DNA from: Vitellaria paradoxa
Lineage: Eukaryota; Streptophyta; Magnoliopsida; Ericales; Sapotaceae
Length of the DNA stretch: 64,000 nucleotides
Assembly (NCBI GenBank): GCA_019916065.1
Contig: JAINTL010000099.1
Location: 62,001-126,000 of the forward strand
Reading direction: 5' to 3'
Below are positions 33,439 through 45,448 of this stretch, piece after piece. The first letter of the stretch is position 1; each line of letters begins with the position of its first letter. The notes under the pieces are model-generated. The model saw only the letters and a program-made list of their open reading frames with translations. It was not told the origin of the DNA and made no database searches. The position numbers and the translations under genes were made by a program.

Positions 33439-33624
33439 ATGTCTACCTCTAAAGGTATGCCACCTATCAATCCAGATCACATCAACTACATTCATAGAGA
33501 TATTGAAGCGAATCCTGAAAAATCAGTTACGCAAGGAAACATCGTTAAACGCGGTAAATTCTATCAAAACATCACAAAAAATTTAGATATTAAAAATAGT
33601 TTTAGTCACTCTCTGGGCTCCTAA
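33439..33624 (+). CDS. Unrecognised small ORF
   Basis: 61 codons from ATG 33439, with unusually balanced composition for this A/T-rich intron: MSTSKGMPPINPDHINYIHR, then DIEANPEKSVTQGNIVKRGK. I do not recognise the family. It is less A/T-rich than its surroundings, suggesting an old exon, captured fragment or decayed element ORF. The following 100 bp (to about 33725) may continue it in another frame. It may be chance. Confidence 0.25.
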   Translation: MSTSKGMPPINPDHINYIHRDIEANPEKSVTQGNIVKRGKFYQNITKNLDIKNSFSHSLGS

Positions 33625-34377
33625 TTAGCTAATATCTTAAATCTGGTTGTACACTTGCGGGAATCGTTTATCTCTATGAGCTAACGTGGGATGGCCTAAA
33701 ACGCTTTGGTATGTGTGAAGACCACGCGCGTTTGCAATATTTATTTAAACTTCACCTAGTAAGACAAATATTTCTTAATTATCAAAAAAAAAAATTTCTT
33801 TTTAGCGATAAAATTACTGTAATTCATGATTATTCGTTACTAGAGTATTATTTATTGATGACTAAAATGTTATTTTATCATAAACTATTACTATAAAATA
33901 TTACTAAAATGATATTGTAGTGGCAATTTTATAAATTAAGAGTATTTTGGTGAATATTTTTATTTATATATAATAGGCCCAAACCTATGCCACATTATTT
34001 TACTATACTGTTGCTATTTTTTCTTTGTTGTAAAGCATTATTTTTTTTTTTAATCTCAAAATAGTTTTATTGCCCGGCAATTATAGTGACATGTGATGGT
34101 AATATTACATCTCTAAAATATTTTTAGCAATAAAAACTTTACATTTAGGTTGAATTTACATTTATAATAGGGTTGGCAACATCGACCCAAACCTATCAAC
34201 CCGTCCAATTAAACCCATAATAAATGAGTTTGGGTCTTATTATTTTACTAATTGAGTTGTAATTGGGTAACTTATAAAACACCAATTTATAAACGAGTGC
34301 AATTGGATTGTAAAACGGGACCCGTTAAAACACCCATTTAAATTAAAAAAACTAGTTTAATCCTCCTCTTTACACTG

Positions 34378-34488
34378 CTCTCTCCAGAGAGAGAGAGCAC
34401 ACACACACACACACACAAACACGCAAGGATGCGCGCACATCCACACACATGCAAACACACCCCCACACACACGCGCGCGAGCACACAT
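34378..34488. repeat. GA/CA/CG microsatellite, left part
   Basis: A (GA)n run turns into (CA)n with scattered CG and TG steps. The pattern resumes after the nested LTR at 38322. Confidence 0.85.
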
Positions 34489-36679
34489 TGTAATAACCTA
34501 AATTTTTTTCTCTTTTAAATAATTTGCTTAAGTGTGGTGGTGATATTTATTATAGTAAAAATCTAGAAAATTGAGCATTTAAAAATTTTGGAATGATAAA
34601 AATTAGTTGGAAAGATTTTCGGATTTAATTCCACTCTATGTGGGAGTTTAATGTAGAATTTCTAAACTTTTATCCAAACAATTCCTAGCTCAATTACCTA
34701 TTTGATTCAACCCAAACCCATTAACCCATGGGTCAACCCCTTTTCTTTGACTCACCTCAACTCACTTCAACTCACTTTATCACTCACCGAGTTGACTCAT
34801 GAATAGTAACTCTAAATCATTTCCCGGCAAACTTCATTTTCCATCCATCCTTTCTTCCATACATCTTTCACACTCTCTCAAATTATTTGGCTAATTAGTC
34901 AAAAAGAAGACCCTATATTGATGACTTTAAAGCATCTTTTTAATTATTTAGCAAACATAATTTAAACACTTAAAACATCTTTCAAATAATTTTGTTTAAT
35001 TTGTCAAAAAGCTAGCATGATTTCTGAATTATGCCACCTCCATACATCTTCCCCAATACTTTTCTTAAATGATATAGTTAGATAGTTAAAAAGTAAGCAT
35101 GATTCTTGGATCATGCTACTAATTGTATATGCATGATCTTACCTTAGTTGATTTGAAGCATGATTATTTTCTCCACCAATAACTTTCTCTACACTCCCAT
35201 GATTCTTATAAATTGTGTGCCTTCAAAGAGAAAAAAAATAAGAGAGAAAAAAATATATATTTTTATCAAGTGTGGTTGGACATTTGATGTTGTTTGGAGG
35301 ATGAAGAAATGCTTGAAATTTTTCAATTGGGTGGTGTTCAAAACTCAACTCCTTTTTCCTTCACAGGCTTGGTCATCAATATCTTCATTGAGGTAGGATG
35401 ACAAGCCTTCTAAAATATATTTGATGCATTCAATTTTGAAGCTAAAGCATTTTTTTGGGTTTAAAGTATGAAATTTGATTGTGATAAAAATATAATACTC
35501 GTATATTGGGGGTAGGGAAGCCAAAACTTTGACTGATGTAGCTCAATATGCTGACAGCTCACTGTTTGTAACTTCTGATGTGTTCTTGACCCCTAAAATG
35601 GTGGAATTAGGCTTCGGCTAAAACATAAAAGTTGTATCCCTTTAAGTTTTCTTTCCAATCAAAAAGATTTGCATCAATCCGATTTGTGAGTCAAAAGTTA
35701 TGCCCAAAATACTGAGCACTTGTAAAACTGTATCTTCTGAACAAACTGAATTCAAGGTTGTTTTTGCACCTTTAGACCTTAGAATTTTAAAAAGTGTAAA
35801 ACATAAAAATTGTAGGTCTTAAAGTCTAGTTTCTACAGATATAAAGTTTATAGATATTGGAGTTCTGCTCTATTTTATATGAATTTTCTTTTAAACTGCT
35901 GTCTCTGTTTAGCCTTTAATTGATACTTGTTTGGATTTTTTTTAAAATATTATGTTTAAAGATTTATTTAAATTTTCAATTATCTTCTATTAATTATTAT
36001 CATGTTCATAATTTCTATTGATGTGTAATTTTGTTCACAAGGCCTGATATAGTAAAACACTTATACTATTTTGATATAGTACTAAAGTGGACTGTTAAGT
36101 TGATTCTATTTAATTATTTTCCCAATTGATATTAAATTATTTTAAATTGGATATTATGTATCATTTGACACTCTAATATTTATGATAACTGACTTAGACA
36201 ATCAGTTTCATCATAGATAGTTGGATGACTTATTCAAACTAAAATAGCTAATTAGAACCTAGTATTTGATAAAAATGCCAAATGAAACAATGGACTTATT
36301 CTTTCCTCTTTTGGTCTTCCTTAAAAAAAAATTGATTTATTTTAATTGATTCTTTTAGGCATTATTTTGTCAACCTAGCAAGTTATATAACTATATTTTT
36401 ATGATTAAGTAAATTTAATGAAACTTATTTAATATCTTCCTAAATATTAGAATAATTCTATGAATATTTGTGGATATCTTGAAGCCGAAAACCTATGATA
36501 AGGGTTTGGTTATAAATAAGATAATGATTGGAAATTTATTTAAATTGTTTTGAATAAAATAAAACTTATAAATTTTTCTAAAATTTAATATGAGTCCAAC
36601 GAGCTATTTATTATCTTTATATTCCATATAATAATAAAATAAAAAGGTAAAAGAGGCAAAAACTGAAATCGCAGACAAT

Positions 36680-36735
36680 GAGATTCGACCTTGCGACTTC
36701 AAATCGCAATTAGGGTCGCCCGCCCACTAAGCTGC
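36680..36735 (-). other. tRNA-like / SINE-like block 1 in the solo LTR
   Basis: On the minus strand ggcagcttagtgggc resembles an RNA polymerase III A box and ggtcgaatctc a B box, 29 bases apart as in tRNA genes. No acceptor-stem pairing, so not a tRNA gene. Confidence 0.4.
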
Positions 36736-37497
36736 CAACCTCGGCTTAATTAACATACCATTAGAAATAATTTTATTCTTATCAAAGGTAGTACGGAAAA
36801 CTTGTCAAAATAATTAACTAAAATACTAATTTGAATTCTAAATTATTTCTACCTACTTGCTACTTGTTAATTTACATATAATACCTACCTTTGTGATGAT
36901 AATATTGGTGACTATGTTAAATCTTTGATTTATTAATAATTATTATTTAATTAGGGATTTAGATAAAGTACTTAAAAATATACTACATGTGACTGAATAA
37001 TCTCACTTTTGATTCATCGTCCGGGGACATTGCCGGTTGTAATTAAAAATGTCTTATTACCCTTGGGAACGTAAAAGGGTGAGAAAAAAATTTAAGGCAC
37101 TTGGTGCCAAAGTTATTTTGGCAATGGGGTGATGGGTGGGTAGAAATGGCATTTTAAATGAAGATGGGAACATGCATTTTATTTCGGAGATGCTCCCTTC
37201 TGACTTGGCCAATCAGGTAGCCGGTCGCGACGGCTAGGTTTTTGGTGGGTGATACCGTCGGTATGCATTGGATGCTAAGCCCGTAAAGTCACTGGTTCCC
37301 AAGGCTGAGGGTAGAAGAGGATAGGAGTATGATTATCCTAGTAGGATTTAGATTAAACTCCTTTACCAAATTTTATTGTGACTAGCAACCTCTCTTGTTT
37401 ATGTATGAATGATGTATTGGAATTATTTAATTATATTTAATTCCTCTTGATGAATATTTTATAAAAATATATATATATATGAAACCTGTATCATTAT

Positions 37498-37552
37498 GGG
37501 ATTTGATCCCGAGACCTTGAAGATCTAAATCTGAGATTCCTACCACTGCGAC
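37498..37552 (-). other. tRNA-like / SINE-like block 2 in the solo LTR
   Basis: Minus strand gtcgcagtggtagga (A-box-like), then gggatcaaatccc (B-box-like, a self-pairing arm), 27 bases apart. No full cloverleaf. Confidence 0.4.
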
Positions 37553-38321
37553 ACAGAATTTATTGTGGTACACACATCAATATTTAATTATTTTTACATG
37601 TAAGTAAAATAGTAGTTACGGTATCGGTTTTATCGAACCGTTGTAAGTATAATTTACATTATTCAGTTAGGATCTATTGAATTAATTGTTGCATAAACAG
37701 TATGCCACCTAATCACATTCACTATAGTGGGTCACTTAATACAGTGTAGCATTACAACCACTACATATAGGCACCTAGGAGATTCTGATTACTGGGCTTT
37801 AGTAGTTCACCCATTGTGGGAATATTTTTTTCAGGATATTAAGCACAGAGATACTAAAGACGAGCTGGAAAGAGATTAATTTCTCTTAAATATTCCATCA
37901 GAAGAGTTATCTATTTTTTATCTTTCCTGCACAGAGTTGGAAGACTTTATTTTTGTGGTCTGTAATGATAATTGTTGGATGATTGTAATTATTAAGTTTA
38001 AATATAATTTACTTTTATTTGGTATATAATGTTAATCACGTGGTTATTGGGACACTAAGATGGCTCTGTAATATTTTTCTCTATCTTTATTTTGTGCCCT
38101 GTAGTTGAAATCCCATCAAATGATTTAGTCCAATGACTTATAAATATTGTTTGGGATAAACAAGGAATTTTGAATATCTTAAATTTTTCTTGCGGGCCAA
38201 CCCCAGTTTGGAGGAAAATTTTGGGGTGTGACAGTGTGTTATTATCATCTTATTTTTATACCCAACAAACAAATCCTAAGTCACCCCTAGGTATTCGATT
38301 ATGAAAATCCAAGGCGTGACA

Positions 38322-38930
38322 CACACTCCCACACACACGCGCAAACACGTGCCCACGCGCACACACTCCCATACACACGCGCGCACATATGCAAACACAC
38401 CCATGCAAATGCGCACACACACGCGCGCGCGTACGCATACACACATACACACGTGCATACAAGCTCACACAAATGTACGTGCGCGCGTGCGCACACACAC
38501 ACACATGTGCGTACACGCGCACACATGTGCGTGCGCACACAAACGCACGTGCGCGTGCACACACACACATACGCAAACACACCCACACACGCGCACACAC
38601 GTTTACACACACCCATGCGCACACGCGTGCGCGTGCACACACACCCACACACACTTGCGCGCACACGCTCCCACACACCCACGCGTATACTCATGCACAT
38701 GAGTGCGCACACACATGCAAACACACCTACACACGCGCGCGCATGCATACACGCTCCTACGTGCACACGTGCACACAGGTGTATACACACACACGCGCGC
38801 GTGGGCGCACACACACATACACACGCATACATGCGCACACACGCATGCACCCGCACACACACCCACACACATGCGCGTGCACGCACGCACACACACACTC
38901 GAGCACGCGCGCACACGCACACAACCACAG
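38322..38930. repeat. CA/CG-rich microsatellite, right part
   Basis: About 610 bp of alternating purine-pyrimidine sequence, mostly CA and CG steps with TG and short 'aaac' interruptions. All six frames appear open because stop codons are rare in such sequence; none is a gene. Confidence 0.9.
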
Positions 38931-39296
38931 AGAGAGAGTTGTTGATTTAAAATTAAATAAAAAATAAATCAGTTCGTATAAATTTGAAATTAACTGAAAT
39001 TTGTAAATATAATATATAATATTATATAATATGTATAATATTATATTAATTAAAATAAATATTGATGTATTTATATATATACACATTAATTGAAATAAAA
39101 TTTTATTTTTTTTAAAGTAAGTTATGTTATAAGTAAATGAGTCGTTATATGGGTTCATGGGTTTGTAATAATCCGTATTCAATCCGCATATATCTAACCT
39201 ACCTTTTAAATAGGTGGGTTTGGGTTACGCTCATTTAACCTCCAACCCATTTAAACCCATCACTAACCCGCTCATTTTTCGACTCCTAATTTATAA

Positions 39297-41588
39297 ATTT
39301 GAAATCAAAGAATTTGATAATATTTATTTAAGGGAAAATTACTTATATATAATACTATTAATTTATACATAGACTTTATCATTAGCTTAAATCGTTCAAC
39401 ATCACAAAAACTAATTATTCAAAATCCTTATGATAATGATCCATTCTTTTTGAGAATGACTCTAAGACTTTAGTTTAGTAATTATTAAAAATCTTTAATA
39501 TATTTTTACATCATTTAATTATTTTTAGGTAAAGTACACTTATGTGGCACCCCTATAATTTACTCCCTTCGCTTTCTTGTACTTTAAATTGTAACAGTTT
39601 GTCCCCTATACTTTCAATCAAATTTTACTTTAGCATTTACTTCAATTATCAAGATAGTTATCTTCATATCCCTTACATTGAAGATAAAAATTGCTAACAC
39701 ATCCTAAATTTTAAAAATCTATATTTATACCATTTGTATTTAAAAATAAAATGAAGTCGCGGATGGATTTAAATTTTTAAGTGAAAAATAAAAATATCTA
39801 TTTTAATTCAAATATACGTGATGTAAGTATATTTTTTAAAATTATTTTTTTGATAAAAGAAGGACAATACCTCTTAAATTTTTATATCGATTACTCTCAC
39901 TTGTGACGGAAGAAAACTGTGATTACATTTTCATAAGCATTACTTTGGAACCTACGTGTATAAGATAACATTAAAAAAGAAAATATTACACGTAGAGATA
40001 AAAAAAAAAATAAAAAATGACGAAGCTTCTGAATCAATCTCTGCTATAGTCTCCCTTTCCGAGCCAGCCTCGAACTGCCATATAATTGAATTTCCCCCAT
40101 GAGATCCCCTGCCTTGACCATATAATAGTACACAGCAAATACTCAACAAGCATTCAAAATTGTACCCCTATTCTATGTCATCAGATGTATTCAACCGAAA
40201 TGATCCAAGAGTTTGATGTCAAATTCTATACCATCAGGTGCGTTAACAGATAAAATCATTGTGTTTGACGAAATTTTTAATATTTTTACTTTAGTATAAA
40301 GTATAAAGGTATAAAGATAAGTTTTTAAAATTTAGAGGATTATTAGTGATTTTCACATTTAATATAAAGGTATAAAAATAATTAATCCTCAATTATTGTT
40401 AAAAAAATAATAAAAAATGCTCCGTGTCTCTTGCATAGGCTTTCACGCTATACACGTTGCCTTTTTTGTCAATAATTTTGATAAAAAGCATAAAGTGAAA
40501 TTAGAATAAAATTGCACGGAGCAAAGTATTATAATTTAATAGACAAGGATAAAATGAGATTAATTGAGTCTAAAATATATATACAAAAGTGTCAAATGTA
40601 ATTTACGCATTAATTTTCTATCTTATATTTTAAAATACATTTTAATCTCAAGTACATGGTTATCCAAGTAGAGTTTAGCTATGAAAAAATTGAGTAAATT
40701 ACATTTAATACATTTGTACCATATTATCAATTGTTAGAATATAGGCTTTAAATCATCTTATTTTGCCCCTTATAAATCTAGTACAATTTTATTTGTCCCT
40801 TTTGGTTAGTTATGATTAAAAATAATTGTAACAAAAAATATCACAGGTCTATGACACAATAAATGCGTGGTGTTATTCATCAATAAAGTTTAGGAAAATG
40901 AGATCCAAAATACAAATTCTGAGTTGAGTTTGATAGTAGTGTAATTTAATAGAAAGATAAAATCATAACTAGGGCGGATCCAAGATTTTCACTTACAGAA
41001 GGCATCGGACACCAAACATTTAAGAAGAAAACAATAAGTTTTGTTAGATTAAGAGTAAGAGAGAAACAAGTTACTTTTAGGAAAAAAAAAATTATCTTTG
41101 GATATTAAAATTATATTTTAGGGAGAAATATACTTTTCATAATTTAATGATTCAACCACTTTTTAACAACACCTGAAATTTAATAAGAATATTCTTCATT
41201 ACTAAAAAAAATATAATTAATATTAAGTTTTATTTTTTATAAAATTTATTATGTTACATGTTATATTTCTTGATAGTATGTATAAAACATTTAATAATGT
41301 AGTGGGAGAATATATTTTGTTTCACGAAAATATCTGAATTTAATTCTTATACATTTCTTCTATGTTAGAATATTTTGAATTAATCTTAATTTTTTTTACC
41401 TAGCACAAAATATTCTAATTGTGAATTAATTTAATTTTTTTAATAAAACTAAAATACTAATAATATTTTAGTAATTTTATATCCAAAATAAATGAGGATC
41501 ACTCTTCCCCTTGCATTAACATGACTCCGCCCATGATCATAGCTATAAGACCAATAAAAGTGAGGTTAAGTTTGACTTATGCTTGCAG
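39297..41588. other. Intron 3 remainder, no gene
   Basis: A+T-rich. Contains short MITE-like phrases ('gtacacttatgtggcacccc' near 39534; 'gagtaaattacatttaatac' near 40693), but I could not pair ends. The last bases (atgcttgcag) form the exon 4 acceptor. Confidence 0.5.
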
Positions 41589-42043
41589 TCCCCTTCGTCA
41601 AGACTACATACGATATAAAATACAAACACGCGGAAGTATGTCAGTTGCTAAGATGCATTTCAGAAAACGCCAAAGTTTTGTATCATGGCTACTCGGATAT
41701 AGTAAATCACGAACTACATGATGCTATATTTCTGGCCATTAAGCATGGGATCGTTGAGTTTGTGGAAGAGTTCCTCAGAGCATGTCCCGAAATTGTTTGG
41801 GTTACTGATTGGGACCGTCGCAACATATTTTTCCACGCAGTCTTAGAACGGCGAGAGAAGATTTTCAATCTCTTACACAAAGCTAAGCTAAATAAGAACA
41901 TGATAGCAATAAGCAGCTTGGTCCGCCGTGACAACAAGAAAAACACCATCTTGCATCACGCGGCAATGTTGTCACCTTCTCATCATCTTGATAGCATTTC
42001 GAGTGCTGCTTTGAAGATGCAAAGAGAGCTACAATGGTTTAAG
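41589..42043 (+). CDS. Exon 4 of the ankyrin-PGG gene
   Basis: The acceptor atgcttgcag ends at 41588 and the donor aag/gtgatg follows 42043. Open in phase 1: VPFVKTTYDIKYKHAEVCQL, then LHDAIFLAIKHGIVEFVEEF (ankyrin-like), DNKKNTILHHAAML, and ALKMQRELQWFK at the end. The last stretch is the conserved A-QMQRELQWFKEVE junction that leads into the PGG exon in plant relatives, and exon 5 supplies EVEKI. No stop or shift within the exon. An overlapping reading to 42142 merely runs into the intron. Confidence 0.85.
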
Positions 42044-43272
42044 GTGATGTCACTCTTCACTATCACTCTTTTTCACTATCTTCAATATGCTTGCCTGCCT
42101 GTCTTTAGGTTGGGACGTAAATATGGTTTTAAAAAACAGTAATGACTGGTATAATAATAAAAAAAATAATGAGTGTAATAGAATATAACAAACAAAAAAA
42201 AATAAAAATTTAATGGAAACTAAGTAGTTTAAAAATGTTACGTAACAATAATGGTCGCTTTTTAAAATTATAAACGTAAACTAAAGTAACTACTTATAAA
42301 TAAATGTCTTCAAAACGTTGTGGAGCTTTATAATGCTTCAAAACATGGCTCCTTAATTTTTTTTTTTCAAGTTCAAATGAGTTCTAAGCGAGAAATTCAG
42401 CTTAACTTTGAATATTTCATACATATTAAGGGGATCAGTTTAGGACCTGATTCATTTTTCTCTTTTTAATAATTAAGGCTTACCCATTTTAGTACTACTG
42501 TTGCACACCTGATTCATTTTTCTTTTTCTAATAATTAAGGCATACCCATCTTAGTACTACTCTTGCATCAGTTAAAAGACTCTAGTATTATTTAAAGTTA
42601 AAAAAAATACAAAATTCTACAAATATAAATTACGAGACTATAAAATTTAAATTTTTTTACCTATTGCACAAAGTACGAAATATTAAATTTTATAAATTTA
42701 TATAACTTCAAACACGCTCTTTTTATCTATCGGTCAAAGCTTGATCCCATAATAAATCAACAGGTAGATATTTAACTAACGGGAAAGGAACTTTGCTACT
42801 AATTCCCCCTCCCCCCATACTCACAAAAAAAAAAAAAAAACTTTGCTACTGAAAATGTTGGCGCTTAATTGTTACACAAAGAGGGTGGAAAAAAGCCCTG
42901 AAGGGGGTATTTTGGATAAAGCTTAGGAAAAAAAGGTTAAACTTACCCTACATTTAAATTTACAATAAACTAACTACCAAAAAAAATTTGGAATAAACTG
43001 CTTTTTTATCCTTAATATTAAAGTGAAATTATGAACTGTTTTAAATATACAAATGTAAAAACAAAAATATTCATTTAAAATCGAATTGAATTAAGGGAAC
43101 ATGTAAGAATTAATAGGTAATGCCGAATACAATAAATGGAAATATGTTTTTTAAAAACTTTAATAGTCAAAATTATTATCTACCATAGATAGATTCTTTT
43201 AATGTTTTCATCTTAATTTGATATATAAAGCATGTGTAAAGATAAATATTTTAAGTTTATGGAGATATATTA
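42044..43272. other. Intron 4, 5' part, no gene
   Basis: A+T-rich, with a near-duplicate pair of 'cctgattcatttttct' and 'aattaaggc-tacccat-ttagtac' around 42448 and 42512 (a ~64-bp local duplication). No coding sequence. Confidence 0.5.
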
Positions 43273-43606
43273 GGTGGTATTTGGTCTTATTTTCTATTTT
43301 CTATTTTTTATTTTTTATTTTTATTTTCTATTTTTTGTTTTATATTTTGAAAATTCTAAAATAAGGAAAACAGAAAATACATTTGATTTAACATTTTTCG
43401 TTTTCTGTGTTTTGAGTTTTTTTCATTTTAGATTAAAAACGCTCAAAATATATTTTTGTCATTTTCCATTTCATGTGTAAACTTATTTTTTGTTTTCTAA
43501 AATAAATTTTAAAAACACAAGTGACCAAATGCGTTTCGAATTATTTTTTTTATTTTAAAAAATGCAAAATAAAAATGAGTTTAAAACAAATATACTAAAT
43601 GACACT
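43273..43606. mobile_element. MITE, Tourist-like, copy 2 of the 30500 family
   Basis: Starts ggtggtatttggtc after TTA and ends aaatgacact. Shares the body with copy 1: 'catttcatgtgtaaacttatttt', then 'aaaacacaagtgaccaaatg'. The right-hand duplication is unclear (ttt or tta). Confidence 0.6.
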
Positions 43607-43884
43607 TTTTAGTGATTTTTAACTTTGGTACGAAAAGTATAAAGGCAAATGATCCAATAATCAAGCTGAGCTCAAAAAGTAGAAAATAGAACTTCAAATT
43701 ATGCTAAATTTTAATTTAGTTTAAAAACTATGTTGATCTCGGATAATTTTTTTGACAATAAATCGAACAAGAATTAAACTCTGGTAAATTAATTAATTTT
43801 ATGGACTTGCCCATATTTGGTACGTATATGGCTGTATCCTTTTCTTGGTTGGAGGTTAATTGTGTTATGTCATCAAACTTGTAG

Positions 43885-44487
43885 GAAGTGGAGAAGATAA
43901 TTAAACCAATGTACAAAGAACTGACAAATGAGGAAAGCAAGACAGCTAGCATTTTGTTTACTGAGCAACACAAGCAAATGAGGGAAGAAGGGGAGAAGTG
44001 GATGAAGGACACAGCAACATCTTGCACAGTGGTGGTAGCTCTTATTACCAGTGTTATGTTCACCATAGCTTTCACCATGCCAGGTGGTTACGACCAAGAC
44101 ACGGACTCTCCCATTTACTTAGATTGCAACTCCTTCCTGATTTTCGTAATCTTGGATGCTTTGTCTCTCTTCTCTTATACTAGTTTAGTACTAATGTCCC
44201 TTGGAATCCTTAAATCACGCTGCACAGAAGATGAATTCCTTTTCTCGTTGCCTAAAAAACTCATAATCGATATTGCCACCATTTTCTTCTCTATTGCCAC
44301 CATGATGCTTATGTTTGGCGCCACCATTTTTATCGTCCTTAATGACCGATTGCCATGGATTTCGGTTCCCATTATTTTGCTGTCTTGCATTCCAATTATA
44401 ATTTTCGTATTTCCTCAAGTTCCACTGTTGTCGTGTGAGGTTTACGTCTCAACATATGGACCTGGCATCTTCCAAAAGAGCAAATAA
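43885..44487 (+). CDS. PGG-domain membrane exon (exon 5, last) of the ankyrin-PGG gene
   Basis: The acceptor aacttgtag ends at 43884; EVEKIIKPMYKE follows directly from exon 4 and the stop is at 44485-44487. After LFTEQHKQMREEGEKWMKDT comes the PGG domain: ATSCTVVVALITSVMFTIAF, then TMPGGYDQDT with the name-giving Pro-Gly-Gly. Four hydrophobic segments follow (about VVVALITSVMFTIAF, SFLIFVILDALSLFSYTSLV, LIIDIATIFFSIATMMLMFG, VPIILLSCIPIIIFVFP), so the C-terminus lies in a membrane. No lesion in this exon. Element D begins 440 bp downstream on the opposite strand. Confidence 0.9.
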   Translation, partial: EVEKIIKPMYKELTNEESKTASILFTEQHKQMREEGEKWMKDTATSCTVVVALITSVMFTIAFTMPGGYDQDTDSPIYLDCNSFLIFVILDALSLFSYTSLVLMSLGILKSRCTEDEFLFSLPKKLIIDIATIFFSIATMMLMFGATIFIVLNDRLPWISVPIILLSCIPIIIFVFPQVPLLSCEVYVSTYGPGIFQKSK

Positions 44488-44927
44488 ATTATGGAACTTA
44501 AATTGTTATTTTATTGAATTCTCACCTAATAACATAAGATTACAAATGTTTGTATTTATAGATTGAAAAATAAAGTATTCGGTGCAAATTATTTAAATAA
44601 AATTACTTGATTAATATATAACTCTTGCTATTACTTACATTAGGATTTTATTACGGCTTTGTTTAATTAGTTTACTATGATAAATAATAATTAATTTGAA
44701 AGGATAAAAAAATATTTATTTAAAATTTTTATAATAATAACTTTATCATTTTATGAATTATTATATAATTTGTTTATTTATTGGCTACTACATGTTATAT
44801 TCATATACTATGAACATCTACGGAAACTTCAAGAAATGTAATGACAGTTTGGACATTCTATCTTGACTTATTTCATTGAAGAAAATTGAAAAACAAAAAT
44901 GTCACATCATTTGTAATTGTTAAATTA
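44488..44927. other. 3' flank of the ankyrin-PGG gene
   Basis: A+T-rich, likely the 3' untranslated region at its start (aataaagtattc near 44569 resembles a polyadenylation signal). No other feature seen. Confidence 0.4.
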
Positions 44928-45434
44928 TGATGATGCTCCTCACCAGATCCGACTGTATGGATGATCCGAGCCTGGTCCGAATTTCTATCTTGACACCAAT
45001 GTGGTGCATGCCAAGGATACTCCGATGGTTCAGTCAACAAACCAGAGTATATAAGAGAATATTTTAGCAGAGTTACAGCAAAACTTTGGTAAGAATGAAT
45101 CCGTACCTCTTTCTTGCATTGTAAGTATATATATAGGGGGGAAGGATCCGCATGAGTCCCTATACATGTGGGCCATATTGAGTCCAAATTCTCACCGAAT
45201 CAAATCGTGCCACGTGTACACACGGATCCCCCTGCGAATATTCTATAACAATTCGTTATTGGGCAAACAGTGTATTTTCAGGCGGATATCACGAAGCGTG
45301 TTAGAGAGCAGTTAACTACATGACTGCAACGTGACTAGTTTAGCTCGGCTCGGTTGATCAGGGAGGACAAAATCGTCACTGACCCGACTGATCAATCGAT
45401 CAGATCAAACTATCCTGACCGATCCTCTCTATCA
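44928..45434 (-). repeat. 3' LTR of element D
   Basis: 507 bp, tgatgatg...ctatca on the plus strand. A minus-strand TATA-like element lies at about 45126-45138 (tatatatata). Confidence 0.93.
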
Positions 45435-45448
45435 GATGCCCCCAATTC
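45435..45448 (-). other. Polypurine tract of element D
   Basis: Minus strand aattgggggcatc directly before the 3' LTR; the same type as in element A. Confidence 0.7.

Larger units (their letters stand above)
34489..38321. mobile_element. Putative solo LTR (~3.8 kb) nested in the microsatellite
   Basis: It interrupts the CA/CG tract cleanly: tgtaataacctaaattt follows ...gcacacat, and ...aaggcgtgaca precedes cacactccc. TG/CA ends and the TGTAAYAACC / G-GTGTGACA style are typical of long gypsy LTRs. Flanks cacat and cacac could be a 5-bp duplication, with one difference in a repetitive tract. Another possible end, ggggtgtgaca, lies at 38233. It contains the 'gcttcggctaaa...aaagttgta' motif (35599-35705), two tRNA-like blocks and no protease, RT or integrase sequence. 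Confidence 0.6.
34168..39288. mobile_element. hAT-like non-autonomous DNA element, expanded by microsatellite and a nested LTR
   Basis: Starts tagggttggcaac and ends ttttcgactccta, the form of hAT inverted ends (TAGGG-T--CAA). The 8-bp sequence atttataa flanks both sides (34160-34167, 39289-39296). Near the ends are 'cccaaacc-atcaacccg' and 'aacccatcactaacccgc' words common in plant hAT MITEs. Inside are a CA/CG-rich tract (34378-34488 and 38322-38930) and a 3.8-kb putative solo LTR. Without the LTR it is about 1.3 kb. No transposase. Confidence 0.75.

Noticed and set aside
38225..38233. ggggtgtgaca as the right end of the nested LTR
   Set aside because: The microsatellite resumes only after the later gcgtgaca at 38321, which gives a better flank; the earlier end remains possible.
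38256..38967. Long open frames on both strands rich in His/Thr or Cys/Val/Arg
   Set aside because: They come from CA/CG dinucleotide repeats, which rarely contain stop codons.
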